Shown in pieces: positions 20,652-24,347 of a stretch of 24,347 nucleotides of DNA; positions within the stretch are counted from its first letter, which is position 1; each line of letters starts with the position of its first letter. The translations under genes and the position numbers were made by a program. This stretch comes from an uncultured Bacteroidales bacterium (lineage in GTDB: Bacteria > Bacteroidota > Bacteroidia > Bacteroidales > Bacteroidaceae). The notes beneath the pieces are model-generated. The model saw only the letters and a program-made list of their open reading frames with translations. It ran no database searches and was not told where the DNA came from. The DNA lies in assembly GCA_937901185.1 (NCBI GenBank), contig CALCHR010000035.1:1-24347 (forward strand). The letters run 5' to 3'.

Positions 20652-23342
20652 ATGGAAGAAAAGCAACCCCTCACAGGCCTGAGCCTACAAGAAGTAGAAA
20701 AAAGCCGCCAGGAGCACGGCGAGAACGTACTGACGCCGCCTGCCAAAACTCCGCTGTGGAAACAGTTTTTAGAAAAATTTGCCGATCCCATTATCAGGAT
20801 TCTTTTAGTGGCGCTCGTGGCGTCCATAGGCATTGCCCTGTTTGAATTTCTCCACGAAGGAAAAGGAGCAGATGTATTCTTCGAGCCCATCGGTATTTTT
20901 ATAGCTATCATTCTGGCCACCGGCATCGGTTTCTGGTTTGAAGTAAAAGCCAACCGCGCCTTCGACGTGCTCAACCAAGTGAACGACGAAGACCTGGTGC
21001 AAGTGGTGCGCGAAGGAAAAGTTACCGAAATCGCCAAACGCGAAGTGGTGGTGGGCGACATCGTGATGCTGAACACCGGCAACGAGATTCCCGCCGACGG
21101 CGAACTTATCGAAGCCGTAGCGCTGCAGGTGAATGAATCGACACTGACCGGCGAACCCATTATCAAGAAGTCTACCAACCCCGAAGAGTTTGACAAAGAA
21201 GCCACCTACCCCACCAACCAAGTGTTGCGAGGCACCACCGTTGTAGAAGGTCATGGTATTTTCCGCGTGCTCAACGTGGGCGACAAGACAGAGAACGGAA
21301 AGGTTTTCACCGCCGCCCAAATAGACAACTCCGTAAAGACTCCGCTCAACCATCAGCTTGACGGACTTGGAAAAGTTATTACCAAGGTGAGCTACGTATT
21401 GGCCGCCATCATCCTTGTAGGCCGCACCATTACCTACTTACAAGGCGTGGAAGAAGTAGAATTTATCGGTCTCCTCGCCAACTTCTTGCAGACATTTATG
21501 ATAGCCGTGACGCTCATCGTAGTGACTGTACCCGAAGGTCTGCCTATGAGCGTGACGCTCTCCCTGGCTTTGAGCATGCGCCGCATGTTGCAAACCAACA
21601 ACCTGGTACGCAAGATGCATGCCTGCGAAACCATGGGCGCCACCACCGTTATTTGCACCGACAAAACAGGTACGCTGACCCAGAACCAAATGCGTATCTA
21701 CGAAACCAAGTTCTTTGGTTTGAAGGAACAGAAACTTGCCGACGACGAAATGTCTAAGCTCATTGCAGAAGGCATCGCTGTCAACTCTACCGCCTGCCTT
21801 GACTTCGCCGGCGGCGACAAGCCCAAAGTGATGGGTAATCCCACCGAGGGCGCACTCTTGCTTTGGCTCAACGACCAAGGTAAGAACTTCGCCCAACTGC
21901 GCGACGGTGCCAAAGTGGTAGAACAGCTTACGTTCTCCACAGAGCGCAAGTACATGGCCACAGTGGTGGAATCAGCGCTACTGCCCGGCAAACGCATATT
22001 ATATATTAAGGGTGCGCCGGAAATTGTGTATGGTCTCTGCCAAAAATGTATTGGCGACGTAATTCGCGAAGCTCTCGACGCCCAACTGCTTACTTACCAA
22101 AATCAAGCCATGCGCACCCTCGGCTTCGGCTATCAGATTTTGGAAGAAGGCGATGCTACCATCACCGACACAAAAGCCATTGCCGAGCGCCTTACCTTCT
22201 TGGGCATCGTTGCCATCTCTGACCCCGTTCGCTCCGACGTTCCCGCCGCTGTTGGCGATTGTCTCTCCGCAGGAATCAATGTGAAGATCGTGACCGGCGA
22301 TACTCCGGGAACTGCCCGAGAGATTGGCCGACAAATAGGATTATGGAAAGAAGGAGACACCGACCGCAACCAAATCACCGGACCAGAGTTTGCCGCACTC
22401 ACAGATGAGGAACTCGAGGAGCGCATACTTGATTTGAAAATCATCTCACGCGCCCGTCCGATGGACAAGAAGCGTCTGGTAGAAACTCTCCAGAAGAAAG
22501 AGCAAGTAGTAGCCGTTACCGGTGATGGAACCAACGACGCGCCGGCCCTGAAAGCCGCCCACGTGGGTCTTTCTATGGGCGACGGTACCAGCGTAGCCAA
22601 GGAGGCCAGCGACATTACCATCATGGACAACTCCTTCGCCAGCATCACACGCGCCGTGATGTGGGGCCGCTCGCTCTACCGCAACATACAGCGCTTCATC
22701 CTCTTCCAGATGACCATCAATGTGGTGGCCTGCATCATTGTGCTCATCGGAGCATTCCTTGGTTCGCAATCACCGCTCACCGTGGCCCAAATGCTTTGGG
22801 TAAATCTTATCATGGACACCTTTGCCGCGATGGCTTTGGCCTCGCTGCCTCCTTCCTACGACGTGATGAAGCACAAGCCGCGCCACCGCAACGACTTCAT
22901 CATCAACGTACCTATGCGCTACGGCATCATCGGCATGGGCGTACTCTTCGCAGCGCTGTTGCTAGGCTTCTTCATGGTGCTGCAACGCTACGATGTTACT
23001 TCCTTGACCAACTTTAGCTGGCTGAGCAACGCTACCAACGACGGCAACATCACACTCTACGAGAGCAGCATCTTCTTTACCATCTTCGTGATGCTGCAAT
23101 TCTGGAACATGTTTAACGCCCGCGCTTTCCAGAGCGGACACTCAGCTTTCCACGACCTCAAGAACAGCAGCGGATTCCTGCTCATCGCCGTAGTCATCCT
23201 GATTGGTCAGTTCGTCATCACCTCTTTTGGCGGACAGATGTTCAGCGTATGCCCGTTGCCCGCACTCGACTGGCTCGTCATCATCGGCGCCACCAGTTTG
23301 GTGCTCTGGGGCGGCGAGTTGAAACGCCTGTTGCGCTTCTAA
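20652..23342 (+). CDS. P-type calcium-transporting ATPase (PMCA/SERCA type)
   Basis: An 896-residue inner-membrane cation pump. The actuator motif TGEP is at 166-169. The transmembrane ion-site motif PEGLP is at 294-298. The phosphorylation site DKTGT has D337, and the nucleotide domain includes KGAPE (453-457). The hinge motif TGDGTNDAP is at 623-631. NLIMDT (718-723) in the sixth helix is the second Ca2+ site, as in SERCA and PMCA. The single PEGLP plus NLIMDT, with no N-terminal heavy-metal CxxC domain, favours Ca2+ export. About ten membrane helices are visible. It has its own upstream -7 box after the groESL terminator and appears monocistronic. Other cations (Mn2+) cannot be ruled out. 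Confidence 0.93.
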   Translation: MEEKQPLTGLSLQEVEKSRQEHGENVLTPPAKTPLWKQFLEKFADPIIRILLVALVASIGIALFEFLHEGKGADVFFEPIGIFIAIILATGIGFWFEVKANRAFDVLNQVNDEDLVQVVREGKVTEIAKREVVVGDIVMLNTGNEIPADGELIEAVALQVNESTLTGEPIIKKSTNPEEFDKEATYPTNQVLRGTTVVEGHGIFRVLNVGDKTENGKVFTAAQIDNSVKTPLNHQLDGLGKVITKVSYVLAAIILVGRTITYLQGVEEVEFIGLLANFLQTFMIAVTLIVVTVPEGLPMSVTLSLALSMRRMLQTNNLVRKMHACETMGATTVICTDKTGTLTQNQMRIYETKFFGLKEQKLADDEMSKLIAEGIAVNSTACLDFAGGDKPKVMGNPTEGALLLWLNDQGKNFAQLRDGAKVVEQLTFSTERKYMATVVESALLPGKRILYIKGAPEIVYGLCQKCIGDVIREALDAQLLTYQNQAMRTLGFGYQILEEGDATITDTKAIAERLTFLGIVAISDPVRSDVPAAVGDCLSAGINVKIVTGDTPGTAREIGRQIGLWKEGDTDRNQITGPEFAALTDEELEERILDLKIISRARPMDKKRLVETLQKKEQVVAVTGDGTNDAPALKAAHVGLSMGDGTSVAKEASDITIMDNSFASITRAVMWGRSLYRNIQRFILFQMTINVVACIIVLIGAFLGSQSPLTVAQMLWVNLIMDTFAAMALASLPPSYDVMKHKPRHRNDFIINVPMRYGIIGMGVLFAALLLGFFMVLQRYDVTSLTNFSWLSNATNDGNITLYESSIFFTIFVMLQFWNMFNARAFQSGHSAFHDLKNSSGFLLIAVVILIGQFVITSFGGQMFSVCPLPALDWLVIIGATSLVLWGGELKRLLRF

Positions 23343-23448
23343 CCCCCATTCGTCCATAGATTTTTCTAACCCGTCGAATAGTTTTGGGGCGTCAATAGTT
23401 TTTTACTACTTTTACAAAAAAATAAGTACACTACTTAATAACAAAAAT

Positions 23449-24114
23449 ATGAAAAAGAACCTTTTATCCGTCCTCCTCTTAGCCGGCACCACTCTTTTGG
23501 CCGGCTGCGGTGCAACAACTCAGTCCATCCTTGGCTCTACAGCCGGAGCTCCCGCTGCAAGCACTACACAGCCTGCGGCAAACAGCGGTGGCGCAGTTGG
23601 TTCAGTACTGGAAAGTTTCCTCGGCGCCATCCTCGGTGGCTCCACTCTGAAGCAAGCCGACATCGTGGGCACCTGGAACTACAGCAGCGCTGACTGCGTC
23701 TTTGAGACCGAGAATCTCTTAATGAAAGCCGGTGGCGAAATTGCTGCCAACAAGATTGAAGAGAAAATCAACAGCACCCTCTCAAAATTTGGAATCAACA
23801 ACGGCAAGTGCAGCTTTACCTTCAACAGCAACAACACTTACTCCGCCGTGATTGCAGGCCGCACCATTCAAGGCACCTACACTCTCGACACCGAGAATAA
23901 GAAAATCACCATGACCTACCTCAACGGCTTGGGAACAATGAGTCCGCAGATTGCAAAAAGTGGCAACAAGCTCAGCCTGCTCTATGATGCAGACAAACTG
24001 CTGAAACTCCTGACCACCGTGTCTGCCCTTTCCGGCAACAGCACTGCCAACACGCTCAACTCGCTCCTCTCTTCCTACGACGGAATGTTGATCGGCATGG
24101 AGTTGCAAAAATAA
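23449..24114 (+). CDS. DUF4923-type lipoprotein
   Basis: The product is 221 residues. A lipoprotein signal peptide ends in the lipobox LAGC (C20). A low-complexity Ala/Thr/Gly spacer covers about 21-70, then a beta-rich domain beginning IVGTWNY (about 75) with FTFNSNNTYSAVIAGRTIQG and TYTLDTENKKITMTYL, which resembles a lipocalin-like/DUF4923 fold. Function is unknown. Residues after the cysteine (GATT) lack the acidic surface-export signal, so the inner face of the outer membrane is the likely place. It lies 106 nt after the calcium ATPase gene; no -7 box of standard form was found. Two hairpins follow the stop. Confidence 0.88.
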   Translation: MKKNLLSVLLLAGTTLLAGCGATTQSILGSTAGAPAASTTQPAANSGGAVGSVLESFLGAILGGSTLKQADIVGTWNYSSADCVFETENLLMKAGGEIAANKIEEKINSTLSKFGINNGKCSFTFNSNNTYSAVIAGRTIQGTYTLDTENKKITMTYLNGLGTMSPQIAKSGNKLSLLYDADKLLKLLTTVSALSGNSTANTLNSLLSSYDGMLIGMELQK

Positions 24115-24132
24115 AAAGAGCCACGGCTCTTT
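24115..24132 (+). other. Small hairpin directly after the lipoprotein stop
   Basis: AAAGAGCC (24115-24122) and GGCTCTTT (24125-24132) are perfect reverse complements; with a realistic CACG loop the stem is 7 pairs. It has no long T tract and may act together with the next hairpin. Confidence 0.5.
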
Positions 24133-24142
24133 GTCTAAACCC

Positions 24143-24180
24143 AAAAGGCTGCGTTCTGAGTAGAGCGCAGCCTTTTCTCT
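24143..24180 (+). terminator. Rho-independent terminator after the lipoprotein gene
   Basis: AAAAGGCTGCG (24143-24153) pairs perfectly with CGCAGCCTTTT (24166-24176), 11 pairs and a 12-nt loop, ending TTTTCTCT. The A/T flanks would let it work on both strands. Confidence 0.85.
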
Positions 24181-24262
24181 TATCCGGCAGACCTACTTTC
24201 AGCAAACTTTCCAGCTGCTATAGCTCCGGAAAAGATGCCAAGAAAAAAAGGCGGCCACCAAC

Positions 24263-24347
24263 AGAAAAACTTAGGACTTTACTAAGAAAAACTAGTAAAC
24301 TACAAAATTTTCCTAGTAAACTCCGAGTTTTTCCTAGAAGTTTACTA
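24263..24347. repeat. 21-nt-period intergenic repeats, running off the window
   Basis: Two direct units of 21 nt, CTAGTAAACTACAAAATTTT+C (24292-24312) and CTAGTAAACTCCGAGTTTTT+C (24313-24333), are followed by a broken third unit (24334-24347) ending in the inverted word AGTTTACTA. The stretch 24263-24290 is an inverted, slightly diverged copy of the same unit. The array may continue past the window end. Confidence 0.75.

Overview
The window looks like chromosomal DNA of a member of the Bacteroidales, most likely Prevotellaceae or a close relative. Genes lack Shine-Dalgarno sites, and many are preceded by the Bacteroidetes -7 box TAnnTTTG. The products are family types typical of this group: a Por/T9SS C-terminal sorting domain, a golvesin/xanthan-lyase-like secreted protein, a DUF4923-type lipoprotein, a compact four-subunit 2-oxoacid:ferredoxin oxidoreductase and an HU-LysM membrane protein. 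No insertion sequence, phage gene or CRISPR array was seen. Every large gene reads on the + strand.

Region by region. (1) 1-110: a tRNA-Lys(CTT) cut at its 5' end, with a terminator. (2) 240-4286: an operon of ftsY, rimO, a short HU protein starting at TTG, and an unusual protein joining a cytoplasmic HU-like domain through an acidic linker and one membrane helix to a periplasmic LysM domain. It ends in a nested 20-bp inverted repeat. (3) 4576-8295: a TPR protein, the ferredoxin, alpha, beta and gamma subunits of a 2-oxoacid:ferredoxin oxidoreductase, a two-helix membrane protein between alpha and beta, and a small conserved-looking protein, ending at a strong terminator. (4) 8317-14313: a PlsC-like acyltransferase, a 986-residue secreted protein with an amidase-like core interrupted by a golvesin-type domain, an unknown 97-residue protein and a YgiQ-family radical SAM protein. 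(5) 14314-14682: a gene-poor stretch with a tripartite repeat. (6) 14683-17919: a secreted Omp28/thioredoxin-like protein with a T9SS tail, a terminator, and thiL. (7) 17920-18525: a 600-nt non-coding stretch rich in signals, then groES-groEL with a terminator. (8) 20574-24176: a P-type calcium ATPase and a DUF4923-type lipoprotein. (9) 24263-24347: 21-nt-period repeats that run off the window.

Most genes are housekeeping: protein targeting, tRNA/ribosome modification, chaperonin, thiamine, anaerobic 2-oxoacid oxidation. The less ordinary parts are the HU-LysM fusion, the control region ahead of groESL (a sigma-54-like promoter with inverted repeats, plus an orphan promoter placed directly on a terminator), and at least three families of non-coding repeats between genes. 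All functions come from motif recognition by eye. No similarity search or folding program was run.
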